From positions 73,413,227 through 73,477,226 of the forward strand of contig CM030366.1 of NCBI GenBank assembly GCA_017893485.1: DNA of 64,000 nt. Direction: 5' to 3'. Origin of the DNA: Hemerocallis citrina. Lineage: Eukaryota; Streptophyta; Magnoliopsida; Asparagales; Asphodelaceae. Below, one piece after another: positions 1-11,591 of the stretch. Numbering within the stretch: position 1 is the stretch's first letter; each line of letters begins with the position of its first letter. A program made the position numbers and the translations under genes. The notes under the pieces were generated by a model that worked only from the letters and a program-made list of their open reading frames with translations, did no database searches and was not told where the DNA came from.

Positions 1-218
1 CAGAAAAATCTGGAAAAATACTAAATAATTCTCAAATAATAAATAATGATTTTTCATAAAGAAAACTTAATTTTTCAAACTTCTAAAAAGTCATTTGCAC
101 GTGTTTTGCACGCGTACCAAAGAATAAATTTCTTAGAAAACATTTATTAAATCCTCAAAAATCATTTAAATTCATTTTCAAATAATTAAAATAATATTTG
201 AAAATACGGGGTTCTACA
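1..218 (-). repeat. End of an LTR-like element running off the window
   Basis: AT-rich sequence whose right edge, read on the minus strand, is TGTAGAACCCCG, the TG-plus-CCCCG start typical of plant LTRs. It abuts, at base 219, the RNase H coding region of the minus-strand Tat element, which stops abruptly there. I infer an LTR element inserted into the Tat element, with its body left of the window. The first bases beyond the junction are caatt; the matching target duplication lies outside the window. The motif cacgtgttttgcacgcg resembles motifs in the long gypsy LTRs elsewhere in this window. Confidence 0.5.
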
Positions 219-221
219 CAA

Positions 222-1990
222 TTCGTCGACGTAGACGTCCCAGGCCGAGGCGTCCTCCTAAATTTTTGGGGGCTCGGGGATGGTGCATTCGGTTATGAAT
301 TCTGCGAGGGCCTGGCCTTTGATTGTTGTCCGAGGGTGGTAGCTGATGTCGTGCTGACTGAGTTTTCGTGCTACCATTATCAGTGCGTAGGCAATTTTCT
401 CCGTCCTCGGGTATCTGACCTCCGCGTCATGCAGGACTTTGCTAACATAGTAAAGGGGATTCTGTGATCCGTCCTCCTCTTTGACCAACATGGTGCTGAG
501 CACGTGTTTAGTGGTGGCCAGGTAGAGGAACATGGGCTCGCCCTGCTCCGGAGCGAGGTATGCCTTCAGCTGGTCGAATGCCTCTTGCTGGGAGGTTACC
601 CACTAGAAGCTTTTTAACCCTCTGAGGGCTTTGAAGAATGAGAGCGACTTCTCTCCAAATTTGGAGAGGAAACAACTGATGGCCGCCAGTCGTCTCGTGA
701 GCCTTTGCACTTCCTTGGTGTTTCTTGGGGAGCCATATCGAGGATGGCTTGAATCTTTTCAGGATTTGCTTCAATGCCACGATGGCTCATAACGAATCCG
801 AGGAACCTCCCTGAGGAGACGCCAAAGGTGCACTGGAGGGATTGAGCCTCATATTGTAAGATCGTAGGACCCCGAAAGCTTCTTCGAGGTCGACCACATG
901 ATCTTGGCCCGAACATATTTTGATGAGCATATCGTCAACATACACCTTCATGTTTCACCCGGTCTGGTCCTTAACGATCCGGTTGATGAGCCTTTGATAA
1001 GTGGCGCCGGCGTTCTTCAGTCCAAAGGGCATGACCCGGTAACAGCAAAGGCCTTGGTTGGTCACGAAGGCAATTTTTGGTATGTCTTGGGGGTGAGGGG
1101 GACATTCTTATCTGGTTATAGTCTGAAAAGGCATCCATGAAGCTAAGCACTTTGTGTCCTGCTGTCGCATCTATAAGGGCATCGATGTTCAGAAGCGGGA
1201 AGGGATTTTTGGGGCAGGCCTTGTTGATGTCTGTGAAATCAATGCAGATTCTCCATGTGCCGCTTGCCTTTTTCCCCATTACCACGTTAGTCAGCTACTC
1301 CGGGTAGTTGACCTCCTGAATGAATTGCACCGAGAGGAGTTTCCTAACTTCCACCCTGACCGCCAGTTGTCGATCGGGGGCGAACTAATGCCTCTTCTGT
1401 TGAACTGGCTTTGAGTCTGGTCGGACGCTTAGCCGATGCATTATGATGTCTTCAGAGATTCCCGGCATGTCGAAGGACGATGTCTTCTTGTTCTAGTGGG
1501 AGGGTCGAGCCGTGTGATTCACTGTCTCGGGCTTCTAACTGAGGGTAAGAGTTGTTGCACGCCTCGATCCTAGGACCGCCTCGGATTGCCTGGAGGACCT
1601 CGTTCATGAAGTTTTGGAACTCAACCCTTGTGACTGGGACCTGCTCCGCAGGGCCACGCGAGGGGGGAGGTCCTCGAGGTGAGCGGCTGTGCCCTGGTTC
1701 CCCTTCTAGGGTCAGCTGTCTACCATAGTTCGCGACCGAGTTAGAAGCGGCCCCTCCCCTTGTTCGGCTGGCCTACCGATCCTGGATGACACACCAAAGA
1801 TCAATCACAACTGAGTGTGAAGCGCCTGGTCCGGCTCCGACTGCACCGTTGGCTTGCGATTGGTTAGAGCTCTGGGCGTACGCACGGCTGTAACGGGGAG
1901 GTGGGTCCGGACGACGTCCGGAGGTGACGACCCTTCTGGCTTTGAGAGCCATGAAAGAGCTTGGATTTGAGATGACGTCCTAGGCTGGGA
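222..1990 (-). pseudogene. gag-pol remnant of Tat element A (RT and RNase H)
   Basis: The minus strand encodes broken pieces of a Tat-type polyprotein. From 5' to 3' these are a gag N-terminal-like stretch (motif EFQNFMNEVLQ) near 1640-1590, the RT entry region near 1480-1290, the RT motifs WRICIDFTDINKACPK and LSFMDAFSDYNQIRM at 1285-1130, a YVDD-containing segment near 930-890, the connection region at 916-614, and RNase H (LYYVSKVL, GQALAEFITEC) at 533-258. The pieces lie in several frames with stops between them. The reading ends at WDVYVDE near base 222, the start of the second (archaeal-type) RNase H domain, where another element is inserted. It is clearly dead. Confidence 0.8.
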
Positions 1991-2021
1991 TCAGACCGGT
2001 GTCGGTGATGTAGTGTGATTT

Positions 2022-2040
2022 CCTACAGACGGTGCCAACC
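2022..2040 (-). other. Primer-binding site of Tat element A
   Basis: On the minus strand the 5' LTR is followed directly by GGTTGGCACCGTCTGTAGG. It differs by only a few bases from the primer-binding site of element B (43253-43272), which fixes both the LTR edge and the orientation. Confidence 0.7.
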
Positions 2041-2537
2041 TAATGCTGCTTGTTTTTGGGTGTGGGGGAGACATGTGTGAATTCTTGTAATTTGTGAAGC
2101 GGAAGACACGATAGTAGTGTTGGTCTGATCCGCGGTTGTAGGACCAGCTCGGGAGTAGCAGGAGAGAGGTTGAGGCTCGTAGCTTATCTCGGATGTTCGT
2201 AGCTCGGCTCGGATCTTCGAACTTGCACAATGCCTAGAAACCCAGGGAGAGTTTCCGGAGACAGGCCCTCCGATGATCTAGTCAGTCACTGAGAAAAGCA
2301 ACAGTAGCTAGTGTTCAGGTGGAGAAAGATTGATTACCTTTGAAAGTGAGGAGGGGGTCTGGTATTTATAGGCAAGAGTAAATGGGTCTGAGATCTTAAT
2401 AGGCCGGGTTGGACCCGTTTGCCCATGGGCCTGAGCTGGTTCAAGCCTGTTGGGTTTGTTCACCTGATGATCATAGGAAAGCGGAACCTGAGGAGATCTG
2501 AGGGCTCAGATGGGGCCATGTGTTTTATACCATATCA
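2041..2537 (-). repeat. 5' LTR of Tat element A
   Basis: A 497-bp LTR read on the minus strand, from TGATATGGTATAAAAC at base 2537 to GCATTA at 2041 (the expected terminal CA has become TA). It contains a TATA box (2361-2372), then a GGTAATCAATCTTT box, then a block around 2241-2288 (core TCGGAGGG plus a CCGG-containing stretch) that is also found in the otherwise dissimilar LTRs of elements B and C. The first two dinucleotides and the TATATGG start resemble those of the LTR of element C. Confidence 0.75.
2361..2372 (-). promoter_or_regulatory. TATA box of the Tat A LTR
   Basis: The minus strand reads CCTATAAATACC. It has the same spacing to the downstream GGTAATCAATCTTT box as in the LTRs of elements B and C, supporting it as the LTR core promoter. 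Confidence 0.6.
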
Positions 2538-3220
2538 AGTAGTAACATTGTTCAAACATCTTATAACATTATATCAGTCTTTCGAGAGGCTGAGGAAAGG
2601 GCCACACGCTATGGACAGTCCAACATCTTATAGCATCATATCAGTAGGCTTAAAATTAAAGACAATATGGAAAGTCCAGTGTGTCATCTCTGGTTACAAG
2701 ATTGATGTAGTTATAGAACCAAAGAACACACAGATATAAAAGAAACCTTTCATACAGACCTTAAAAAGTGTAGATTTTTTCCAATTGGCAATCCACAACC
2801 ATGCACGACTGCAACTCCCACTCTCACCTGACTACTTTGGGAACTCGATATATGCAGTGGCTACAAGAAACTCCTTGAAATAAAAAAAAGAAACCCGCAT
2901 GAACTTAAAATAAATGAAGAAAAAGAATAATGAAAAAGGAAAAAAAAGAAGAAGATATTTGATTATGAAAGGGTAAGGGTAAAAAGGTAATTTAATTATT
3001 ATAACTTAACGGATGTGATTAAGTCAACGGAGGAATGGGTTAAATGTACATTTTCAAACGTTAAATTGACATATTGTACTTAGGCCAAACGTTGGGGGGG
3101 TACTTTGGTTTTTGCCCTAAAATAAAACTCAGCGTGCTGAGCAAGATTACAAAAATAAAACATAGGGCCCCCTCCAGACATGGGAGTGTGAGTCAAACAT
3201 AAAAAAACATACAAGAGGGT
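2538..3220. other. Intergenic sequence, no gene seen
   Basis: AT-rich sequence with imperfect internal repetition (an acatcttataacattatatcag-type phrase occurs twice near 2557 and 2626). The segment around 2980-3120, ending in ggtttttgccc, has the look of a common degenerate DNA-transposon relic, but I could not find convincing inverted ends. The last five bases, AGGGT (3216-3220), are the left target duplication of the solo LTR that follows. Confidence 0.5.
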
Positions 3221-3789
3221 TGTAACGCCCCGAATTTTCTACACAGGCAATTCGTAACACACCCAGAAATCTTTTGCTTCAATTGGTTACATAAACATAA
3301 TATAGTATAGGGGGAAAAATGCGGGAATCTTACTATAAATCCAAAACTCTTGGATTGATAAGATGACGGGCTAAGGATATCAAACTCTAAGCCAAGGCCT
3401 TAGGCTCTTACTTACACATCACAATCTGTGGGTTCGTCAGCTTATGAGGCCGACCGTAAGAATCACAATAATTTTAACTAACTCCAAAAATAACACAACA
3501 ACATACATAGAATAATAGAAATAAAACTGGAATCGATGTAATAAATGTAAATAAAAATTAGTCAATTATACAATGTCATATGAGTGAGTGTAAATCTAAT
3601 TTACTAAAACATCAAACATATGCTTATTATGAAAATATGCACAAATTCAAATATGCTCTTTTAATGCACGCTTGTTTGGAACGATATGCCGCTCATACAT
3701 CATATTTTTTGAAAGCAAGCTACTAGCGTTTCTTTCTATTACAGGGTTCAATCCCTCGTTATGCAATACCTACTCATGTATTCTACACT

Positions 3790-4080
3790 TGTAACGCCCC
3801 GCCCCAATACTCAGACAATTTTAATATTTTTAGAAATACAAATTAGATACTATGTAGTACAACTGCCCACCACAGGCTGCCTCTCAAAAGGTGGTTAACC
3901 AATTAGGTGACTCTTGATCATAGGCAATTATATTTATACTCAAATTAGTTTTTGTATACTTCCCATGTGGGACTATATTTCTCAAATCCTTCTCAATTTT
4001 CTCAAATCCCGTGTAAATAGTGTTACCAGTCGACTGCTAGGTATACCATTCGACTGTTTGTTGAAATCTGGGGTATTACA
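3790..4080. mobile_element. 291-bp mini solo LTR (TRIM-like) with 5-bp target duplication
   Basis: It starts TGTAACGCCCCG and ends CTGGGGTATTACA, inverted ends typical of LTRs. It is flanked by ACACT at 3785-3789 and ACACT at 4081-4085. It has no open frame. It contains CCCATGTGGGACTAT at about 3962-3976, a phrase also present in the copia LTRs here. The size suits a solo LTR of a terminal-repeat-in-miniature element, although a short LTR of a larger family is possible. Confidence 0.75.
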
Positions 4081-4147
4081 ACACTGCTTCTGACATTTAT
4101 CTAGTGACTAGTAAAGTTACAGTTGTTAGGTCCAATTATGTTCGGTA

Positions 4148-4330
4148 GTGGTCATGCCGGGACCCTATGGTCTTTCTCCACTCCTGAGCATCCATAATAG
4201 TACCCATCCCCGGTGGTCTCTCTCCACTATCTGGTTTTACATATTCCATCCCGCCCGAACCACAGCGGTCTCTCTCCACTCCTCGGTACTACCAGAACCT
4301 TGTGGTCTCTCTCTGCTTCTGGACCTCACT
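4148..4330. repeat. Degenerate short tandem repeat inside the solo LTR
   Basis: The phrase GGTCTCTCTCCACT (or one mismatch from it) recurs at about 4168, 4214, 4269 and 4305, with spacings of roughly 35-55 bases. A different short repeat ('cagcctccctggct') occupies the equivalent place in the solo LTR at 52858-56409, near 53488-53540. Confidence 0.6.
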
Positions 4331-5650
4331 AAAAGTTATCACTAATATAAGACGATCTTGCAGGCATTTCCTGCTCTGCCTAGAGATGCAGAGTTAAACT
4401 CTCACTTCTCATTCGTATCTGATAATATAGAACATCAACGGACACTTATGGGTCCATCCCCTAAGTTCCGACAGGAGTCTACGGCATATACATCCGCACC
4501 CCCGTTCTTAACACTAGATCCCATAAATTAATAATCGAGACAACGCCGCACGTGTCCCTTTGACAAGTGAATACAACTCCCAATAATTATATAAATTCCA
4601 ATACTTGTCAGAAAATTGATTTCTTAGTCTCATATGAAACCTCAATGAGTCTACTACAACATTGTAGTTAAGAACCTCTAGATTTAACCCCAATAAATCT
4701 GTCTAAAACCATTTGTAAGACAGTAGGTTCAAAATTCAGAAACTGCAGCTCTTGCTACTTTTAAAAATTACAGAAAATCTCACACTTCTTGGAAATTGGA
4801 TTTCTTAGACTTAAAAGAAAGATTAATGATTCTACTTCAAATTCTCAGTTTGTAGTTCTTTGAAAAATACTTCATTTAAGGGGTTAAACTGATCAAACAC
4901 CAGAAGGTGTATAAATTTTCAGAATCCAAGAAAACTGTCAACCAGTTATAAGTTCGAATTTATTAAAAATAATAAACGATATCCAAAATTCATGAAAATT
5001 TGTGAACATATAATAAACATACAATAGATTCACATATAAAAGTTCAGCTTACAATTCCATATATTTGGAGATATTTGATTTTTGGAAATAAGTATGATAT
5101 TCAGCCAGAATTATGAAATAAATTTCGTTTCATTTCTAAACCAGTAGTGTATTTAAATTTTATTAAAATACCAAACGACATCCAAAAAATAATAAAATTT
5201 TGATGAGATGTTGTACACACATACATGATAAACATATAAAAATTTCAGCCCTACATTCCATCTAGTTGGAGAGAAACGATTTTCTGAAGTGATATCAAAT
5301 TTTAGGACAGAAACCATAATAGTGTTTCTAGTTTAACCATATCATAATCTTGCAAATCAATTAACAGCAATTAACACCCATAATCGAACAACATCCATAC
5401 GCAATCTAAGCATGAATACTCAATTTATATAAATTATCTAGCATGCATACATCCTATAATATAAATAGAATCGGTTAAAGCTGTTACTCACTTATGCATT
5501 TCCAAATTTTGGTTGTTTCTACGCTTGAGTTGAATGATGAAGGCACCACAGACAGCAACCACGATGACGATAACAATACTACGGACTGCAATTTGTTCAA
5601 CGAGTTCGGAAAGAGTAATAAAATTAGGATTGTATCCAGGTATTTATAAA

Positions 5651-5653
<3 letters not shown>

Positions 5654-5702
<49 letters not shown>
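5654..5702. repeat. (CA)n microsatellite
   Basis: About 24 uninterrupted CA units directly read from the sequence, inside the 3221-11328 solo LTR. Confidence 0.95.
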
Positions 5703-5706
<4 letters not shown>

Positions 5707-6440
5707 AGAGATAGACAAAGTGAGAAGCTCAGATACGGGATGACGAGGTGATGGTGATGAAGTTGGCGATCGGTGGACGAGCTTCGGGGGGTGACGGCAA
5801 TGGTGATGCGAGTGGCTGCCGATGGTTGCGGGGTGGTGGTGTTGTCATTCGGGCTCAAGGAAGGGACGACGAGGCAATAGAGGAGCTTTGGGGGTGCTTC
5901 GGTTGAGTTGGCGATGGAGCTCGGAGGTGGAGCTGCAGTGAGTGGCAGCGTCGGGGTTGCGACAACGAGAGGAGAGGGTGGAGGCAGTCAAGGGTTGTGC
6001 AATAGAAAGCAAGGAGGAGGAGGTAGTGCTTAGGGCTGGCATGAGGGTGATGTAGGAGGTAGCGAGGGAGAGGAGGTGATCAGTGCTGGCGATGGTGGAG
6101 CTGGTCGACAGTGATGGCATGCGAGTGGTGGCGTGAGGCAAGCGAGATGAGGCGGGAGGTGGGTTACGGGTGACGGTGGAGAACGGTAGCGGGAGTGTTG
6201 GTGGCGAGCGACAGTAAGGGGTCGACGGAGGGCAGTCGAGTGGAGCTTGTGGTGGAGGAGAGGGAGGAGCTCGAGTGAAGGTGGCCGGGTGCTCGGCGAT
6301 GGTTACAGTGGCAGGAGTGGGTTCAGGGTGAGGGTGAGGCAGAGGGTGGAAGGTGGAACTGGCTATTGGGTTTCGGTGAAGAAAAGAAGAAGAAGAAGAA
6401 GAAAGGTGATGGGGTGTATGCATGAATGTATGTGAATAAA
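5703..6440 (-). other. GC-rich, purine-skewed leader-like part of the solo LTR
   Basis: This 740-bp block is markedly richer in G than its surroundings. On the minus strand it reads as long C/T-rich stretches (runs of TTC near 6380-6400, then 'gaaaccca'). A 258-codon open frame crosses it on the minus strand (5845-6621), but its product is low-complexity Ser/Pro/Thr with a Tyr-Ile run from a TA microsatellite, so I do not call a gene. It has the position expected for the transcribed leader part of the LTR, like the C/T-rich segment at 55380-55500 in the other solo LTR. Confidence 0.4.
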
Positions 6441-6460
6441 AATAGGAGTGAGAGAGATGT

Positions 6461-6462
<2 letters not shown>

Positions 6463-6525
<63 letters not shown>
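6463..6525. repeat. (TA)n microsatellite
   Basis: About 31 uninterrupted TA units. Confidence 0.95.
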
Positions 6526-6528
<3 letters not shown>

Positions 6529-6531
6529 TTT

Positions 6532-6641
6532 AGGTAGGGTGAGGTGGTGAGATAGTGTATGTACATATATGAGGTGGTAGTAAGATAGGTAGGGTGAGGT
6601 GGTGATATAGTGTATGTACATATATGAGGTGGTAGTAAGGG
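6532..6641. repeat. 55-bp direct duplication
   Basis: Two nearly identical 55-bp units begin at 6532 and 6587 (aggtagggtgaggtggtg). They are followed by a doubled 'aagggctaggctgc' phrase at 6636-6665. Confidence 0.85.
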
Positions 6642-6667
6642 CTAGGCTGCGTAAGGGCTAGGCTGCA

Positions 6668-6674
<7 letters not shown>

Positions 6675-6731
<57 letters not shown>
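6675..6731. repeat. (TA)n microsatellite at a Helitron 3' end
   Basis: About 28 TA units ending at the ACTAG of a minus-strand Helitron terminus. Several elements in this nest lie in or next to TA arrays. Confidence 0.9.
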
Positions 6732-6732
<1 letters not shown>

Positions 6733-6891
6733 TAGATTTGCCCATGGGCACGTGCCTACGACATGTCTTCAGAACGATACAGCATATGAAAAGCCTTGTA
6801 AACAACAAATTAACAATTATGTAGCTCAAATTTGAATAGTATGACAATAATTAGTTGTAAATAAAAGTACATGTTTACATATATATATATA
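6732..6891 (-). mobile_element. 3' part of a minus-strand Helitron
   Basis: On the minus strand this ends in GGGCAAATCTAG followed by T, the CTRR end and A/T insertion site of Helitrons, preceded by a short palindromic GC stretch (gggcacgtgcctac...). It matches the 3' half of the complete-looking copy at 14579-15103 (cagaacgatacagcatatgaaaag, tagttgtaaataaaagt...). It is interrupted at 6891 by the Mutator-like element. Confidence 0.75.
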
Positions 6892-9071
6892 GAGAAAGGT
6901 TCGGGTGAGAACCTAAGGGCCTATCCCATCCATTCATCTGTGTAATCTTAACGGTCAAGATTTTTTAAAATTAAACAATAAGATTAATTAATTTCTGGAT
7001 TAAGATGTCAATCCCTTTAATTAAGGGATGGGGACCGCGTAATAAAAGGAATGAAAGATCACAGATTATTAAGCAATATATATTGCTTTTTTTATTTTAT
7101 TTAAAAGGAATGTAGATCACAGATTATTAGGCAACATATATTGCCTTTTTTATTTTATTTTCAGCCGAACCACAATCTTCATCAGGATGAACAACATTTG
7201 TTGCTACGTACAATGTTGCTAAATATGAAATTTTTATCTACTTACAATACAGTCAGTTGCTATATAATGAACGAATTAGTGAAGGAACGAATTGGTGATG
7301 ATTCTAAAGTTGCTATTAAGTTGGGATACAAAATCTTCTCGAATAGCAACTGTAATAATTATAAATAGCAACTGTAATAATTATAAATAGCAACTGTAAT
7401 AATTATAAATAGCAACTGAAATTGGTGAAGGAATACTATAAATAGCAACAGAAGTTAAAATTATAAATAGCAACTGAAGTTGCTATTGTATCTACTTACA
7501 ATACAGTCAGTTGCTATATAGCGAACGAATTGGTGAAGGAACGAATTGGTGATGATTTTGAAGTTGCTATTAAGTTGGGATACAAAATCTTCTCAAATAG
7601 CAACTGTAATAATTATAAATAGCAACTGAAATAATTATAAATAGCAACTGAAATAATTATAAATAGCAACTGAAATTGGTGAAGGAATACTATAAATAGC
7701 AAATGAAGTTAAAATTATAAATAGCAACTGAAGTTGCTATTGTATCTACTTACAATACAGTCAGTTGCTATATAGCGAACGAATTGGTGAAGGAACGAAT
7801 TGGTGATGATTCTGAAGTTGCTATTAAGTTGGGATACAAAATCTTCTCGAATAACAACTGTAATAATTATAAATAGCAACTGTAATAATTATAAATAGCA
7901 ATTGAAATTGGTGAAGGAATACTATAAATAGCAACAGAAGTTAAAATTATAAATAGCAACTGAAGTTGCTATTGTATCTACTTACAATACAGTCAGTTGC
8001 TATATAGCGAACGAATTGGTGAATGAACGAATTGGTGATGATTCTGAAGTTGCTATTAAGTTGGGATACAAAATCTTCTCGAATAGCAACTGTAATAATT
8101 ATAAATAGCAACTGTAATAATTATAAATAGCAACTGAAATAATTATAAATAGCAACTGAAATTGGTGAAGGAATACTATAAATAGCAACTGAAGTTAAAA
8201 TTATAAATAGCAACTGAAGTTGCTATTGTATCTACTTACAATACAGTCAGTTGCTATATAGTGAACTAATTGGTGAAGGAACGAATTGGTGATGATTCTG
8301 AAGTTGCTATTAAGTTGGGATACAAAATCTTCTCGAATAGCAACTGTAATAATTATAAATAGCAACTGTAATAATTATAAATAGCAACTGAAATAATTAT
8401 AAATAGCAACTGAAATTGGTGAAGGAATACTATAAATAGCAACTGAAGTTAAAATTATAAATAGCAACTGAAGTTGCTATTGTATCTACTTACAATACAG
8501 TCAGTTGCTATATAGTGAACTAATTGGTGAAGGAACGAATTGGTGATGATTCCGAAGTTGCTATTAAGTTGGGATACAAAATCTTCTCGAATAGCAACTG
8601 TAATAATTATAAATAGCAACTGTAATAATTATAAATAGCAACTGAAATAATTATAAATAGCAACTGAAATAATTATACAGCAATACCTGACTACTTAAAC
8701 AGCAACTGTAATAATTATAAATAGCAACTGTAATAAACAGTAACTGTGAGGAACGAAATGGTGAATGATTCTGCAGTTGCTATTAATTTGGGAAACAAAA
8801 TCTTCTCCAATATTTTACGGGAATAAATTATTTCTCTCTCCAATTTGACCAAATTTGCCTTAACCGTCGCACACAAAAAAATGCAATTTATAATTATTCC
8901 TTTTATTACGCGGTCCCCATCCCTTAATTAAAGGGATTGACATCTTAATGCAAAAATTAATTAATCTTATTGTTTAATTTTAAAAAATCTTGACCGTTAA
9001 GATTACACCGATGAATGGCTAGGATAGGCTCTTAGGTTCTCACCCTAGGGTTGGTTCTCACCCGAACCGAC

Positions 9072-9074
<3 letters not shown>
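6892..9074. mobile_element. Mutator-like non-autonomous TIR element with a minisatellite core
   Basis: The terminal arms are inverted copies. GGTTCGGGTGAGAACC near the left edge (6898) is mirrored at 9045-9068, and the arms stay alignable for roughly 170 bp (to about 7065 on the left and 8905 on the right), including 'aatcttaacggtcaag' and 'ttaagggatggggaccgcg'. The right arm has an extra direct duplication of the 'ggttctcaccc' phrase. Long inverted arms and no transposase fit a MULE derivative. Both flanks are TA repeats, so the 9-bp target duplication cannot be read unambiguously. The interior is almost entirely a higher-order tandem repeat. Confidence 0.75.
7203..8745. repeat. Higher-order minisatellite (about 254-bp unit with nested 18-20-bp units)
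   Basis: The phrase 'atctacttacaatacagtc' recurs at about 7236, 7491, 7743, 7976, 8229 and 8483, so the large unit is 232-255 bp. Each unit carries 3-5 copies of a short unit reading 'aataattataaatagcaactg'-like sequence, in A or T variants after the CAACTG. Copy-number changes of the short unit explain the length differences. AGCAACT and its complement AGTTGCT both occur in every unit, so single strands could fold extensively. No conserved open frame runs through the array. Confidence 0.9.
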
Positions 9075-9116
<42 letters not shown>

Positions 9117-9118
<2 letters not shown>

Positions 9119-9709
9119 GCTCAATTGAAAACGGGTCTAGTTTTCACGGGTTGGAAAATACCAATCTGAGCTGTTGGATCGCTTATGATCGTGATCAGCG
9201 GCTCAGATCGAGCTCCCCATAACCCGTTTTAATTGATCAGCGGAGGGTTATTTTTGGAATTTAGTCCTAAATAACTCTTCGCTGAACAGATTCTAAAAAA
9301 ATTGATATAAACTAGGCCGTTGTTGGGAACAACGGCCTAGGTTATAAGAAATTGAATTATGGGCCGTTGTTTGGAACAACGGCCTTATTCTAAATTTTTA
9401 TAACCTAGACCGTTGTTCCCAACAACGGCCTAGGCAATAAAATTTTATAGAAATTTTATAGCTTAGGCCGTTGTTGGGAACAATGACCTAGGTTATAAAA
9501 ATTTAGAACAAGGCCGTTGTTCCAAACAACGGCCTATAATTTAATTTTTTATAACCAACGGCCTAGATTAAATTCATTTTTTCAGTGCGAATTAGGCAAA
9601 GAGTTATTTGGAACGAAATTCCCAAAATAACCCTCCGCCACTTAAGTGATATTGGGTGATGGGCGGAGGCGATCTGAGCCGCTGATCACGATCAAAAGTA
9701 ATCCAACGG

Positions 9710-9711
<2 letters not shown>
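9117..9711. mobile_element. Foldback-type TIR element carrying five palindromes
   Basis: Arms around 9169-9215 and 9665-9711 are inverted copies (gatcgtgatcagcggctcag and its complement), followed by a second mirrored stretch ('cggagggttattttggaa' type, about 9240 and 9630). Between them, five copies of a 25-28-bp perfect or near-perfect palindrome of the form GGCCGTTGTTgggAACAACGGCC occur at about 9313, 9363, 9408, 9464 and 9511. No coding capacity is seen. The outermost 50 bp on the left have no partner on the right, so one end may be trimmed. Confidence 0.65.
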
Positions 9712-9783
<72 letters not shown>

Positions 9784-10052
9784 GGGGGAGGGAGGGAGGG
9801 AGAATTAAATAAATAAAGGAGTTGTTTTGGGGAGGATTTGAATTTGAGTTTTGGGTTGCCTGTGGCCACGTGTGCCGTCTTCAGAACGATACAACATATG
9901 AAAAGTCTTGTAAACAGTAAATCAACAATTATGAAGCTGAAGTTTGAATAGTATGACAACAATTAGTTGTAAATAAAAGTCCATGTTTCCATTAGTATAT
10001 GGTGAAAAATAATTATAAATTGGGGTATAAAAGTCAATGTTTCCATATATAT
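9712..10052 (-). mobile_element. Two abutting minus-strand Helitron fragments
   Basis: After TA, GA and G runs (9712-9790), the segment to about 9856 matches the inner 5' part of the Helitron family (ggagttgttttgggg, gatttgaatttgagttttggg). At about 9857 it switches to a 3'-terminal part (cacgtgtgccgtcttcagaacgatac...) reading on to 10050. The order is not that of a single intact element, so this is either a rearranged copy or one Helitron end against another. Confidence 0.6.
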
Positions 10053-10689
<637 letters not shown>

Positions 10690-10758
<69 letters not shown>

Positions 10759-10958
10759 TTAAATAAATAAAGGAGTTGTTTTGGGGGATTTGAATTTGAG
10801 TTTTGGGGAAAATTTTGGGGGATTTGAATTTGAGTTTTGGGGGGAAATTTTTAGAGGGAAAATATGTTTTGTGAGGTTAAATCTGAATTTTTAATTCTGG
10901 GGGGATTGAAAGAGAGCCACTTGATAGTTTTCTTTGTGTTTTATTATATATATATATA
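10690..10958 (-). mobile_element. Third Helitron 5' part in the nest
   Basis: The same 5' region as the preceding copy, with an internal duplication of 'gggggatttgaatttgagtt' (10783 and 10819). It ends with 'gagccacttgatag...gtgttttattatata' at about 10958. The sequence beyond, from about 10959, is the remainder of the 3221-11328 solo LTR. Confidence 0.65.
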
Positions 10959-11591
10959 TTGGAGTAGGATTAGTAGGTGGACAGCAGTAGAGGAGGTGAG
11001 TTGATGCAGACCGTAAAATATAGTTGGAAAAATAAGGGTTGGCTGTTAGAGTATAAAATTAAATTAGGATTAGGGGTATGATTATGATTAATCAGGGTTA
11101 AAGTTTGAATTAAACTCAAATTGACTAATCAAAAAAAATTGGAATGGATCAGAAAATATTTAGGCTGAGTTCAAAATAAGATATCAAAAATGAATTGAAT
11201 GAACGAAAAGAATTTATAAGAGATCGAAATACAAAAACATAAAATATTTATATTGATAATGTACAAAACACATGTGTATAACACGTGTGGGGCAAAATTA
11301 TCGTAACTCAATTTTGCGATGTGTTATAAGGGTAAAATCAAAAGTACAACAATACTACAAGATCCCCTCAACAAATCCTGGGGGGTGGAGATCCATCAAA
11401 AGTAAAAGAAGGCCTCCCTCAGTCAAGCGTATGACCAATCTCGATCTCATCGTCATTGTACTCAAAGTGGAAAGCGTTGACGATCCTCATTTTCGGGCAT
11501 TGCCACTGCATCAATAATCCAAAATAAAATAAGATGCATAATTTGATTTAAATTACCAGAAATACTATTACTAGTTCCCTAAAAGTAATAA

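Larger units (their letters stand above)
219..2537 (-). mobile_element. Tat-lineage (Retand-like) Ty3/gypsy element A, truncated and decayed
   Basis: Reading on the minus strand there is a 5' LTR (2041-2537), a primer-binding site (2022-2040), a short gag remnant and then reverse transcriptase and RNase H fragments. Translation is closest to the intact pol of element B at 44-47 kb, so it belongs to the same Tat lineage. Protease and most of gag are absent: the gag N-terminal stretch near 1590-1650 is followed within about 100-200 bases by the RT N-terminus. The left end is cut inside RNase H by the element at 1-218, so integrase and the 3' LTR are not in the window. Many frameshifts and stops make it non-coding. 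Confidence 0.8.

Noticed and set aside
5845..6621. 258-codon minus-strand open frame
   Set aside because: The product is low-complexity Ser/Pro/Thr and contains a Tyr-Ile run made by a TA microsatellite. It lies inside an LTR leader region and has no recognisable domain.
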